Source of the DNA: Saccharothrix sp.
GTDB lineage: Bacteria; Actinomycetota; Actinomycetes; Mycobacteriales; Pseudonocardiaceae
Assembly: GCF_031180885.1 (NCBI RefSeq)
Contig: NZ_JAPSLK010000001.1
Coordinates: 723,158 to 787,157, forward strand
Direction: 5' to 3'
Length of the DNA: 64,000 nt
Shown here: in pieces, positions 43,430-50,660 of the stretch
Layout: each line of letters opens with the position of its first letter
Position numbering within the stretch: the stretch's first letter is position 1
Notes under the pieces: generated by a model
What the model was told of the DNA's origin: nothing
What the model saw: the letters and a program-made list of their open reading frames with translations, nothing else
Database searches by the model: none
Made by a program: the position numbers and the translations under genes

Positions 43430-44242
43430 TCAGCTCCGGCGGCGCCGGCGCAGCCCGTACCAGGCCACGCCCGCGGCCGTCGCCGCGCCCAACCCGATCG
43501 CGGTCACCGCGACCGCCGTGCCCGAGGGCCGCGGGATGCGGGCGCGCAGCGACACCGGGTCGGAGAAGGTCAGGACCGGCCAGCCGCGCTGGGCGGCGAC
43601 CTTGCGCAGCGCGCGGTCCGGGTTGACCACCGTGGGGTGCCCGACGGCCTCCAGCAGCGGCAGGTCGGTGATCGAGTCCGAGTACGCGTAGCAGCGGGTC
43701 AGGTCGTAGTCGTGCTCCTCGGCGAGCTGCTTGGCGGCGACCGCCTTGTTCTCGCCCGCGCAGTAGAAGTCGACGTCGCCGGAATAGCGACCGTCCGTCA
43801 CGACCATCCGCGTGCCCACGCTGTGCGTCGCGCCGACCATCGTGGAGATGGGCGCCACCAGTTCCTCACCGGACGCGGACACGACGACCACGTCGTGACC
43901 CTCGGTCTTGTGGTCGCTGATGAGCTGCGTGGCTTCCTTGTAGACCAGCGGGTCGACGATGTCGTGCAGCGTCTCGTCCACGATCGAGCGAACCTGCTCG
44001 ACGTCCCAGCCCGCGCACAGCGCGGTGATGTGCGAGCGCATCCGGTCCATCTGGTCGGCGTCGGCGCCGGCCAGCATGAACACGAACTGCGCGTAGGCGC
44101 TCTTCAGCACCGCACGCCGGTTGATGAGGCCCTCTTGGAAGAAGGGCCGGCTGAACGCCAGCGTGCTCGACTTGGCGATGACCGTCTTGTCCAGGTCGAA
44201 GAACGCGGCGACTCTGCTGCCTTCGGTGGCGTGCTCGGTCAC
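43430..44242 (-). CDS. HAD-IB family phosphatase with membrane tail (Rv3661-like)
   Basis: The 270-residue protein from GTG 44242 has the HAD motifs AAFFDLDKTVI (nucleophile Asp), VVVVSASGEEL, AAKQLAEEHDYD and YSDSITDLPLLEAVG. It is of the SerB-like IB class, which dephosphorylates small molecules or acts in acyl transfer when fused. The C-terminus is a single membrane helix (GTAVAVTAIGLGAATAAGVA) and an arginine-rich end. M. tuberculosis Rv3661 has the same neighbours, including flanking small RNAs. Streptomyces SCO3558 is reported as affecting differentiation. The substrate is unknown. Confidence 0.9.
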   Translation of the reverse strand: MTEHATEGSRVAAFFDLDKTVIAKSSTLAFSRPFFQEGLINRRAVLKSAYAQFVFMLAGADADQMDRMRSHITALCAGWDVEQVRSIVDETLHDIVDPLVYKEATQLISDHKTEGHDVVVVSASGEELVAPISTMVGATHSVGTRMVVTDGRYSGDVDFYCAGENKAVAAKQLAEEHDYDLTRCYAYSDSITDLPLLEAVGHPTVVNPDRALRKVAAQRGWPVLTFSDPVSLRARIPRPSGTAVAVTAIGLGAATAAGVAWYGLRRRRRS

Positions 44243-44389
44243 GGCACCAGCTTAAGGGCGGGTTCGACGGGTCGGTCGGCAGGCGTCATTCGCAGTTGTA
44301 CGAACTTGGCGTGGTGCGGTCTACCGAATTTCTCGTGTCCCTCTAACGGAAGACACGCATGACCCTGTCCCGTGGGGATACAGTAGACG

Positions 44390-44480
44390 GGTCCGGCGCG
44401 ACCGGACGGGTTCAGTCCGACCCCCCGGGACTGAACCATCGACGACCCCCGTCCCTCCCCCCTGGCGGGGGTCGTCCCAT
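44390..44480 (+). ncRNA. 6C RNA
   Basis: Two consecutive hairpins carry six-cytosine loops: arms GGTTCAGTCC/GGACTGAACC (44409-44418, 44428-44437) around a loop with CCCCCC, and GACGACCCCC/GGGGGTCGTC (44441-44450, 44467-44476) around a loop with another CCCCCC run. This is the defining 6C architecture. A TACAGT -10 box lies at 44379. M. tuberculosis B11 (6C) lies between Rv3660c and Rv3661, the same interval. It is an actinobacterial regulatory RNA that uses the C-rich loops to target G-rich translation starts. Confidence 0.9.
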
Positions 44481-44599
44481 GTCCGGGGCCGGTTTCAAGA
44501 TCGTTCCAGGTGTACCTCCGCCCACTTCCGGGCGTCCTCCCCAGCTTCTCCCGGGCCGTCGTGCGCCCGCTGCCGAACCCGCAATCGTGCGGCTCCGAG

Positions 44600-44626
44600 T
44601 TGTCCACAGGCCCCGAGTTGTCCACA
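44600..44626 (+). promoter_or_regulatory. Two DnaA boxes upstream of ssd
   Basis: TTGTCCACA occurs at 44600-44608 and 44618-44626, both matching the actinobacterial DnaA-box consensus, in direct repeat at 18-bp spacing. They lie about 85 bp before the ssd start. The rest of the 469-bp gap holds the 6C RNA. Confidence 0.6.
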
Positions 44627-44711
44627 GATTGAACAACCGGCGTTGTGGCCTTGCTCACCGGTCGGGAGCGTGGGTCTCGCACGGACCCGCGTGCCTGACC
44701 GAGGAGGAGCT

Positions 44712-45806
44712 GTGAGCCGAGTGGTGGCCCTGGTGGCCGGGACCGACCTGCTGGACGAGGTGCTGCAAGCCGCCGCCGTGGCGGGGTGCGAGGTGGAGCG
44801 GGTGGTCGACGTGTCCGCGCTGCGCGGGCACTGGCACGCCGCGCCCGCCGTCGTCGTGGACGCGGAGGGCGCGAGAGCGTGCGTGTCCGCGGCGTTGCCC
44901 CGGCGACCAGGGGTTTTGCTGGTGTCGACCGGGCCTCCCGACCCCGCTGCCTGGCCGTGCGCGGTGGAGTTGGGCGTGGAGCGGGTGATCGACGTGTCCG
45001 CCGCGCCGGACGGGTTGCGGACCGCGCTGGCCGACCGGCTGGAGTCGCCGCACGAGGGCGGCCGGGTGCTGGCGGTGCTCGGCGGTTGTGGTGGGGCGGG
45101 CGCATCGGTGCTGGCCACAGCCGTGGGGCAGGCGGTGCTGCTGCGTGGTGGTCGCGCGCTGTTGGTGGACTGCGACCCGTTGGGCGGTGGGCTCGACCTG
45201 GCGCTGGGCGCCGAGTCGGCATCGGGCGTGCGCTGGCCGGATGTCGAGCTGAGCGGTGGCCGGGTGCCCGCGTCCGCGCTGCGCACAGCCCTGCCCGGGC
45301 TCAACCGGGCCGGCGGCGCGTTGTCCTTCCTGTCGTGCTCCCGCGGCGGCCCCGATCCGGCGCCGCAGGCCGTGGCCGCCGTGGTCGAGGCGGGGCGGCG
45401 GGCGGGGGAGACCGTGGTGTGCGACGTGCCGCGGCAACTCCCACCGGCGGCGTGCGCCGCGCTCGACCGCGCCGACCTGGCGGTTCTGGTCGTGCCGGCG
45501 GAGGTGCGGGCGTGCGCGGCGGCCAGACGCGTGGCCGATCGGGTGGCCGAACGCGGGGTGCGCCTCCACTCCGTGGTGCGCACACCCGCGCCGGGCGGGA
45601 TCCGACCGGCGGAGGTGGCGGAGGCGGTGGGCATCCCGCTGCTCACGACCATGCGCCCCGAGCCGCGCCTGCCCACAGCCCTGGACCACGGGCGTTTCCC
45701 GCTGCGGACACGCGGGCCGCTGGCGAAGGCGGCGCGCGCGGTCCTCGCGGCGCTCGAGGCGACTTCGTTGCCGGACAAGCACATCCGGGAGCCACACCAT
45801 GTCTGA
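44712..45806 (+). CDS. ssd: Septum-site-determining/CpaE-like ATPase (Ssd)
   Basis: The 364-residue protein from GTG 44712 follows GAGGAGGAGC. It has an N-terminal receiver-like region (residues 1-110) and a ParA/MinD-type domain starting at LAVLGGCGGAGASVLATAVG. The Walker A lacks the usual lysines (GGAGAS instead of GGVGKT), so ATP binding may be weak. DCDPLGGGLDLALG follows at switch I. Ssd (Rv3660c) affects septum placement in mycobacteria, and CpaE-type proteins position Tad pili. It is the first gene of the tad operon. Confidence 0.92.
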   Translation: MSRVVALVAGTDLLDEVLQAAAVAGCEVERVVDVSALRGHWHAAPAVVVDAEGARACVSAALPRRPGVLLVSTGPPDPAAWPCAVELGVERVIDVSAAPDGLRTALADRLESPHEGGRVLAVLGGCGGAGASVLATAVGQAVLLRGGRALLVDCDPLGGGLDLALGAESASGVRWPDVELSGGRVPASALRTALPGLNRAGGALSFLSCSRGGPDPAPQAVAAVVEAGRRAGETVVCDVPRQLPPAACAALDRADLAVLVVPAEVRACAAARRVADRVAERGVRLHSVVRTPAPGGIRPAEVAEAVGIPLLTTMRPEPRLPTALDHGRFPLRTRGPLAKAARAVLAALEATSLPDKHIREPHHV

Positions 45807-45833
45807 TCACTGCCGTCCACCGGTCGGAGGTGG

Positions 45834-46967
45834 GTGATGAGCGACCTCGTGGAGCGCGTCCGGCAGCGGTTGGCCGACGGGCGGGCCGAGTTGTCGTCGG
45901 CGTCCGTGGCCGCCGCCGTGCGCGGTGAGGCCGGGGGCGTCGTCAGCGACGAGGACGTCCAGCGGGCGTTGACGGTGTTGCGGCGCGAGTTCGTCGGGGC
46001 CGGGGTGCTGGAGCCGTTGCTGCGGGACCCCGGGACCACCGACGTGCTGGTCACCGGGCCGGACCAGGTGTGGGTCGACGGGGACGGCGGGCTGCGGCGC
46101 ACGGACGTGGTGTTCCCCGACGAGACCGCGGTGCGGCGGCTGGCGCAGCGGTTGGCCGTGGCGGCCGGGCGGCGGTTGGACGATGCCGTGCCGTACGTCG
46201 ACGGCTGGCTGCCGGGTGCGGTGCGGTTGCACGCGGTACTGCCGCCGATCGCGCCGTCGACGTGCCTGTCGTTGCGGGTGCTGCGGCCGGCGAGCCACGA
46301 CCTGGCGGCGTTGTGCGGACGCGGGACGTTCGACGCGGCCACGGCCGAGGTGCTGCGGGCGGTGGTGCGGGCGCGGCTGGCGTTCCTGGTGGTCGGCGGG
46401 ACCGGGTCGGGCAAGACGACCCTGCTCGCGGCGCTGCTCGGGTGCGTGCCGCACGACCAGCGGATCGTCTGCGTGGAGGACGCCGGCGAACTCGAGCCGG
46501 ACCACCCGCAGTTCGTGCGGCTGCTGGCGCGCGGCGCGAACGTCGAGGGTGCGGGGCGGGTCACCGTGCGCGACCTGGTCCGGCAGGCGCTGCGGATGCG
46601 GCCGGACCGGATCGTCGTGGGCGAGGTCCGGGGCTCCGAGGTGGTGGACCTGCTCACCGCCTTCAACACCGGCCACGACGGCGGTGCGGGGACCCTGCAC
46701 GCGAACTCGCCCGCCGAGGTGCCCGCGCGGCTGGAGGCGTTGGCGGCGTTGGGCGGGCTCGACCGGCGGGCCGCGCACAGCCAGGTGGCGGCGGCGGTGA
46801 AGGTCGTCCTGCACATGCGGCGGGACGCCGACGGCGCGCGGCGGTTGGCCGAGATCGGGGTGTTCGAGCGCAGGCACGACGTGCTGGAGGTGCGGCCCGC
46901 CTGGCGGTTGGGCGAGGGCTGGCAGCCGGCGGGTGTCGGGCTGAGGGGATTGGTGGCCCGGCGATGA
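45834..46967 (+). CDS. tadA: TadA/CpaF pilus-assembly ATPase
   Basis: The 377-residue type II/IV secretion ATPase starts at GTG 45834 or ATG 45837. It has the Walker A LVVGGTGSGKTTLL, the Asp box IVCVEDAGELEPDH, Walker B-like RPDRIVVGEVRGSE and the His box (NTGHDGGAGTLHANS). It powers assembly of Flp pili at the membrane. The product is close to Rv3659c in size and place. It overlaps tadB by four bases, which implies coupled translation of the assembly platform. Confidence 0.95.
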   Translation: MMSDLVERVRQRLADGRAELSSASVAAAVRGEAGGVVSDEDVQRALTVLRREFVGAGVLEPLLRDPGTTDVLVTGPDQVWVDGDGGLRRTDVVFPDETAVRRLAQRLAVAAGRRLDDAVPYVDGWLPGAVRLHAVLPPIAPSTCLSLRVLRPASHDLAALCGRGTFDAATAEVLRAVVRARLAFLVVGGTGSGKTTLLAALLGCVPHDQRIVCVEDAGELEPDHPQFVRLLARGANVEGAGRVTVRDLVRQALRMRPDRIVVGEVRGSEVVDLLTAFNTGHDGGAGTLHANSPAEVPARLEALAALGGLDRRAAHSQVAAAVKVVLHMRRDADGARRLAEIGVFERRHDVLEVRPAWRLGEGWQPAGVGLRGLVARR

Positions 46968-47740
46968 CCTTCTTCTTGATAGCTCTGGCACTCCTGGCGG
47001 CACCACCGACCACAGCGCGACGCCGGCTCGCGGCTCTGCGTGCGAACGGCCGTTCTCCGGTGCGGGGAGAGGTTCGGCGGTGGCTGTCGAGGGGGCCGGT
47101 GGTCGTGGCGGTGGGGGCGCTGGTCGGGTTGCTGCTCGGCATCGGTGGTGTCGTCGCCGGGGCGTTGTTGGCGTTGACGTTGTGGCGCTTGCACATCGAT
47201 AGGCGGAAGGAGCGTGCGGAACGGGAGTCCAAGCAGGCGATCGCCGAGGGGCTGGCGGCGTTCGTGGCCGAGCTGCGGTCGGGGACCGACCCGGCGCGGG
47301 CGGCGTTGGGTGCGGCCGAGGACGCCGATCCACCTGCGGCGGAGGTGTTCGCGACCGTCGCGGCCACCGCTGAACGCGGGGGTGACGTCGAGAAAGCCTT
47401 GGCGCACACCGAAGGGCGGCAGCCCGCGCGGGCGTGGCGGTTGTCCGGCGACCACGGGGTGCCGTTGGCCGACGTCCTGGAGGCGGTGCGCGACGACCTC
47501 CGGCGGCGGGCCGGGTTCGTGCGGCACGTGCACGCCCGGATGGCCGGTCCTCGCGCGAGCGCGGCGGTGTTGGCGGGGTTGCCGGTGCTCGGGGTCCTGC
47601 TGGGCGAACTGACCGGTTCGCACCCGCTGGGTGTGCTGGCCGGGACCGGCGTCGGGCAGGTGCTGCTGGTGGTCGGTGTGGCACTGGTCTGCGCCGGGTT
47701 GTGCTGGAGCAGCCACCTCACCAGGCAGGTGACGGCATGA
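46964..47740 (+). CDS. tadB: TadB pilus-assembly membrane protein
   Basis: The 258-residue protein from ATG 46964 has hydrophobic helices near residues 1-15 and 38-65 and two at the C-terminus. The type II secretion GspF-like core reads AIAEGLAAFVAELRSGTDPA and GVPLADVLEAVRDDLRRRAG. It should form the inner-membrane platform with TadC. It corresponds to Rv3658c. ATGA overlaps connect it to tadA upstream and tadC downstream. Confidence 0.92.
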   Translation: MTFFLIALALLAAPPTTARRRLAALRANGRSPVRGEVRRWLSRGPVVVAVGALVGLLLGIGGVVAGALLALTLWRLHIDRRKERAERESKQAIAEGLAAFVAELRSGTDPARAALGAAEDADPPAAEVFATVAATAERGGDVEKALAHTEGRQPARAWRLSGDHGVPLADVLEAVRDDLRRRAGFVRHVHARMAGPRASAAVLAGLPVLGVLLGELTGSHPLGVLAGTGVGQVLLVVGVALVCAGLCWSSHLTRQVTA

Positions 47741-48291
47741 CGTTCCTGCTGCTGGCCGTGGCCCTGTTGCTGCACCCCGGGCGGCCGAGCCCGATCGTTC
47801 GGCTGAGACCTGCGACCAGGAAGGCTCGGGCACCGACGCGCCCGCCGCCCGACCCGTTCGCCCTGCCGACCGCCTGGGACCTCTTGGCGGCGGCCCTGCG
47901 GTCGGGGCTTCCGGTGGCGACGGCCGTCGAGGCGGTGCTGCCCGGTGTGCCGCCCGAACCCGCCGGACACCTGCGCAGGGTCGGCGACCTGCTGCGTCTT
48001 GGCGCCGACCCGGTGACGGCGTGGGCACCGGCACTGGCGCACCCCGACACCGCGCCCCTGGCCCGGGCTGCTCGGCGCAGTGCCAGGTCGGGTGCGGCGT
48101 TGGCCGGTGCCGTGGCCGACCTGGCGGCGGACCTCCGGGCCCGTGCCGCCGACCGTGCGGAGGCCCGGGCGCAGCGGGCGGCGGTGCTGGTGGCCGGGCC
48201 GTTGGCGCTGTGCTTCCTGCCCGCGTTCCTGTGCCTGGGTGTCGTGCCCGTGGTCATCGGGTTGGCGGGACAGGTGACTTCGAGTTGGTGA
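47737..48291 (+). CDS. tadC: TadC pilus-assembly membrane protein
   Basis: The 184-residue protein starts at ATG 47737 within the tadB stop. It has an N-terminal helix (TFLLLAVALLLHP), a GspF-like core (AWDLLAAALRSGLPVATAVE, SARSGAALAGAVADLAADLR) and a C-terminal helix pair (PLALCFLPAFLCLGVVPVVI). It pairs with TadB as in Rv3657c. The start of the pilin gene follows directly at 48292. Confidence 0.92.
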   Translation: MTFLLLAVALLLHPGRPSPIVRLRPATRKARAPTRPPPDPFALPTAWDLLAAALRSGLPVATAVEAVLPGVPPEPAGHLRRVGDLLRLGADPVTAWAPALAHPDTAPLARAARRSARSGAALAGAVADLAADLRARAADRAEARAQRAAVLVAGPLALCFLPAFLCLGVVPVVIGLAGQVTSSW

Positions 48292-48474
48292 GTGTCCACA
48301 GTGGACGAAGGGGTGAAGGTGTTGAACGACAAGGGGATGACCACCGCGGAGTACGCGATCGGCACGCTTGCCGCTGCCGGGCTGGCGACGGTGCTGCTGG
48401 TGCTGCTCAAAGGCGACTGGGTGATGGCGCTGTTGCAGGGATTGCTGCAAAAGGCCTTCACGGCGGGAACGTGA
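48292..48474 (+). CDS. DUF4244 Flp-type pilin
   Basis: The 60-residue protein (from GTG 48292) has a short basic/acidic leader ending in DKG, then MTTAEYAIGTLAAAGLATVL. The glycine before the hydrophobic helix and the glutamate at position +5 fit prepilin-peptidase processing, so this is probably the major Flp pilin. It corresponds to Rv3656c. The start directly abuts the tadC stop, and its own stop overlaps the next start (GTGA). Confidence 0.9.
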   Translation: MSTVDEGVKVLNDKGMTTAEYAIGTLAAAGLATVLLVLLKGDWVMALLQGLLQKAFTAGT

Positions 48475-49190
48475 CGTCCGGCGAGCGGCGCGGGGAGGTC
48501 ACGCGGGATCTGCCGGGCGGCGGTGTGACGCGAGTGGCGCCGCCGGGCGGCGGTGTGACGCGAGTGGCGCCGCCGGGCGGCGGTGTGACGCGAGTGGCGC
48601 CGCCGGGCGGCGGTGTGACGCGAGTGGCGCCGCCGGGCGGCGGTGTGACGCGAGTGGCGCCGCCGGGCGGCGGTGTGACGCGGGATGTGCCGAGCGGTGA
48701 TGTGACGCGCGATGTGCGGCGCGGGGAGGCGACGTCCGGTGAGCGGGGCGGCGTGACGCGCAATGTGCGCGGCGCTGTGACGCGGGATGGGCGCGGCGGC
48801 GTGAGGTCTCGTGGGCGGCGTGCGGGTGTGGCGTCCGGGGATCGGGGTGCGGCGACCGTTGAGGCCGCGTTGGCGGTGTGCGGGCTGGTGGCCGTGTTGG
48901 TGCTGGGGATCGAGGCGGTCGTGACAGTTGTCGCGCAGATCCGGTGCACCGATGCGGCGCGCGAGGCCGCTCGGCTGGTCGCGCGGGGTGAGGACGGGCG
49001 GGCTGGGGCGGTGGTGAGTGCCATCGCGCCGGCTGGGGCCGTGCTCGTGGTGCGGAAGGAGGGGGACACCGCGTCGGTCGAGGTGTCGGCGGAGAGGCGG
49101 TTGTTGGACGTGCGGGCCAGTGCGTTCGCCGTGGTCGAGCCGGGGGTCGGGGGAGCCCAAGCGGCCGGTGGCGGACGGCGGGACGGATGA
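48471..49190 (+). CDS. tadE: TadE-like pseudopilin with repeat-expanded N-terminus
   Basis: The 239-residue frame begins at GTG 48471, inside the pilin stop. The TadE core starts near residue 124 with GDRGAATVEAALAVCGLVAV, a membrane helix and a prepilin-like ATVE site, followed by an extracytoplasmic domain (VVTVVAQIRCTDAAREAARL). Before it lie about 120 residues of VTRVAPPGGG repeats and degenerate VTRD/VTRN units. TadE proteins in this family usually have short leaders (Rv3655c is about 125 residues). Several internal GTGs, including 48801 near VRSRGRRAG, could be the true start, making the repeats untranslated. Confidence 0.8.
   Translation: MTSGERRGEVTRDLPGGGVTRVAPPGGGVTRVAPPGGGVTRVAPPGGGVTRVAPPGGGVTRVAPPGGGVTRDVPSGDVTRDVRRGEATSGERGGVTRNVRGAVTRDGRGGVRSRGRRAGVASGDRGAATVEAALAVCGLVAVLVLGIEAVVTVVAQIRCTDAAREAARLVARGEDGRAGAVVSAIAPAGAVLVVRKEGDTASVEVSAERRLLDVRASAFAVVEPGVGGAQAAGGGRRDG
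48511..48690 (+). repeat. 30-bp tandem repeats in the tadE 5' region
   Basis: Six units of 30 bp start at 48511, 48541, 48571, 48601, 48631 and 48661. The four from 48541 are identical and the end units diverge. Each unit contains GTGACG and codes for VTRVAPPGGG, and 30 is a multiple of three, so the frame is kept. Confidence 0.95.
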
Positions 49191-49223
49191 GTGGAAGGGG
49201 AGCTTGGAGAGGAGTGACAAGGG

Positions 49224-50435
49224 GTGAGGGGGGATCGGGGGAGTGCGTCGGTGGTGGCGGTCGCGGTGATTGCCGTTGTGTTTTCGGCGGTGTTGATCGG
49301 GATTGAGGTGGGGAGGGTTGTTGTCGTTCGGCATCGGGTGGCGGCTGCGGCTGACCTCGCCGCGGTCGGGGCGGCTGGGTATGCGCTCGACGGGGAGGTT
49401 GTGGCGTGCGGCAAGGCGGCGCTCGTTGTCGAGCGGATGGATGCCCACCTGGTCGAGTGCGAGGTGGTCGGGGTTGAGGTGCGGGTTGTGGTGCGTGGTC
49501 CGGCTTTGGCCTTCGGTGCGCCCAGCGCGCGGGCTCGGGCTGGTCCGGGTGAACCCGCACTGCCGTCCGCCGCGACGAACGGTCGTCTCCCGGCGGTGAG
49601 CGGACTCACACACCGCGCCATTGCGGATTCGGCGCCGGCCATCGGGAACGCCGGTGTTCTGTCGGCCGGTGGGTCGTGCGGCGTTCGCCGTTCCGTACCT
49701 ACCAGTTGTCGACCGGGGGTTACCAGAAGTGCCTGCCATGACGTTAGTTCAAGTGGCGGCACCGACGCGGTGTCGAAAAACACCCGACACGGTGTCGTGG
49801 TCCAAGGAGGCGAACGGAAGATGGAGTGGTCGGATAGCTGGCGCGGGGCCTTCCGCATCGAGCTGCGCGCGGAGGCGGTCAACCTCGCGTGGCACGGGTG
49901 GCCTGTGCTGCCGGGCACCTATCCGGCGGGTGCGCAGTGGGCCGGTCGCGAGGGCGTCGAGCAGGACGGCCCCGTCCCGGTGCACCGCGACTGGCAGGAG
50001 CGCATCGGCACCAAGGCCGAGCAGGTCGCCACCTGGTGGGCCGGTCGCTCCTACAGCATCCTGCTGGCCACCGGGCACGGCGTGGACGCCATCGAGGTCG
50101 GAGCGGACCTCGGCCGGCGGGCCGCCGTGGCGCTGAGGGCCACCGGAATCCCGGTGCCCATCGTCGCCACGCCCTCGGGCCGCTGGATGTTCCTGGTCAC
50201 CACCGGCCAGGCGCTGCGCGCCGACTGGGTCGCCGAGCACGACGTCCACCACTACGGCAGGGGCGAGTACGTGCCGCTGCCGCCGACCCCCTTCCAGCAC
50301 GGCGTCGTGCACTGGCGGGTCAAGCCGCAGATCTGCGCCTGGCAGCTCCCGCAGCCGGGTGTCGTGCAGGACGCGCTGACCGAGGCGGTCCACGCACCCG
50401 CGGACTACGGCCTGCTCGCCACCGACCGGGCCTGA
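49224..50435 (+). CDS. TadE/TadG-like protein fused in frame to a primase-polymerase-like domain
   Basis: The 403-residue frame starts at GTG 49224. Residues 1-100 are a TadE/Rv3654c-like pseudopilin: DRGSASVVAVAVIAVVFSAV, then RHRVAAAADLAAVGAAGYAL. Residues about 200-403 (from MEWSDSWRGAFRIELRAEAV) are a primase-polymerase N-terminal-like domain with LAWHGWPVLPGTYP and IVATPSGRWMFLV. The middle 100 residues look like translated intergenic DNA, and AAGGAGG precedes ATG 49821. The two genes therefore probably started separate and the first lost its stop. Either a fused product or two products is possible. Confidence 0.6.
   Translation: MRGDRGSASVVAVAVIAVVFSAVLIGIEVGRVVVVRHRVAAAADLAAVGAAGYALDGEVVACGKAALVVERMDAHLVECEVVGVEVRVVVRGPALAFGAPSARARAGPGEPALPSAATNGRLPAVSGLTHRAIADSAPAIGNAGVLSAGGSCGVRRSVPTSCRPGVTRSACHDVSSSGGTDAVSKNTRHGVVVQGGERKMEWSDSWRGAFRIELRAEAVNLAWHGWPVLPGTYPAGAQWAGREGVEQDGPVPVHRDWQERIGTKAEQVATWWAGRSYSILLATGHGVDAIEVGADLGRRAAVALRATGIPVPIVATPSGRWMFLVTTGQALRADWVAEHDVHHYGRGEYVPLPPTPFQHGVVHWRVKPQICAWQLPQPGVVQDALTEAVHAPADYGLLATDRA
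49821..50435 (+). CDS. Primase-polymerase N-terminal-like protein (internal start)
   Basis: From ATG 49821, with AAGGAGGCG nine bases upstream, the frame gives a 204-residue protein that looks complete: EAVNLAWHGWPVLPGTYPAG, EQVATWWAGRSYSILLATGH, IPVPIVATPSGRWMFLV, WRVKPQICAWQLPQ. Stand-alone proteins of this type are usually annotated 'bifunctional DNA primase/polymerase' in actinomycetes. I see the fold-like hydrophobic pattern but cannot place the metal-binding acids, so replication activity is uncertain. This start is the more probable native one. Confidence 0.7.
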   Translation: MEWSDSWRGAFRIELRAEAVNLAWHGWPVLPGTYPAGAQWAGREGVEQDGPVPVHRDWQERIGTKAEQVATWWAGRSYSILLATGHGVDAIEVGADLGRRAAVALRATGIPVPIVATPSGRWMFLVTTGQALRADWVAEHDVHHYGRGEYVPLPPTPFQHGVVHWRVKPQICAWQLPQPGVVQDALTEAVHAPADYGLLATDRA

Positions 50436-50500
50436 AGCCAGGCCTGAAACCTGGCCTGACGCTGGGCCTGAAACAGGCCTGAAAACGGGCCTGAAATGGG
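50436..50500. repeat. Short GGCCTGAAA repeats
   Basis: GGCCTGAAA or near copies recur about six times directly after the primase-like gene, with small inverted parts such as CCAGGCCTGAAACCTGG. The array may act as a terminator. Confidence 0.6.
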
Positions 50501-50522
50501 AAAGGCGCGGGAATCCCGAACC

Positions 50523-50641
50523 CGCGCCTGGATCCCAAGGTGGGTCGGCGTCGAACCCCGATCCCGAGGTGGGGCGGCGTCGCACCTGGATCCGGAGATG
50601 GGTTGGCCTCGGACCTCGATCCCGAAGTGGGGCGGCGTCAC
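50523..50641. repeat. 29-bp tandem repeats between primase-like and helicase genes
   Basis: Units around GATCCCxAGGTGGG start at 50531, 50560, 50589 and 50618, an exact 29-bp period with substitutions. They lie in the convergent intergenic region just beyond the helicase stop (50661). Confidence 0.85.
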
Positions 50642-50660
50642 CCATGTCCAGCGGGACTGG

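Noticed and set aside
48293-48305. GTCCACAGTGGAC palindrome as an operator of the pilin gene, also present near 15668
   Set aside because: Both occurrences are inside coding regions and fit ordinary codon use; no regulatory position is shared.
48511-48690. CRISPR array
   Set aside because: The 30-bp units are contiguous with no spacers and are in frame with tadE.
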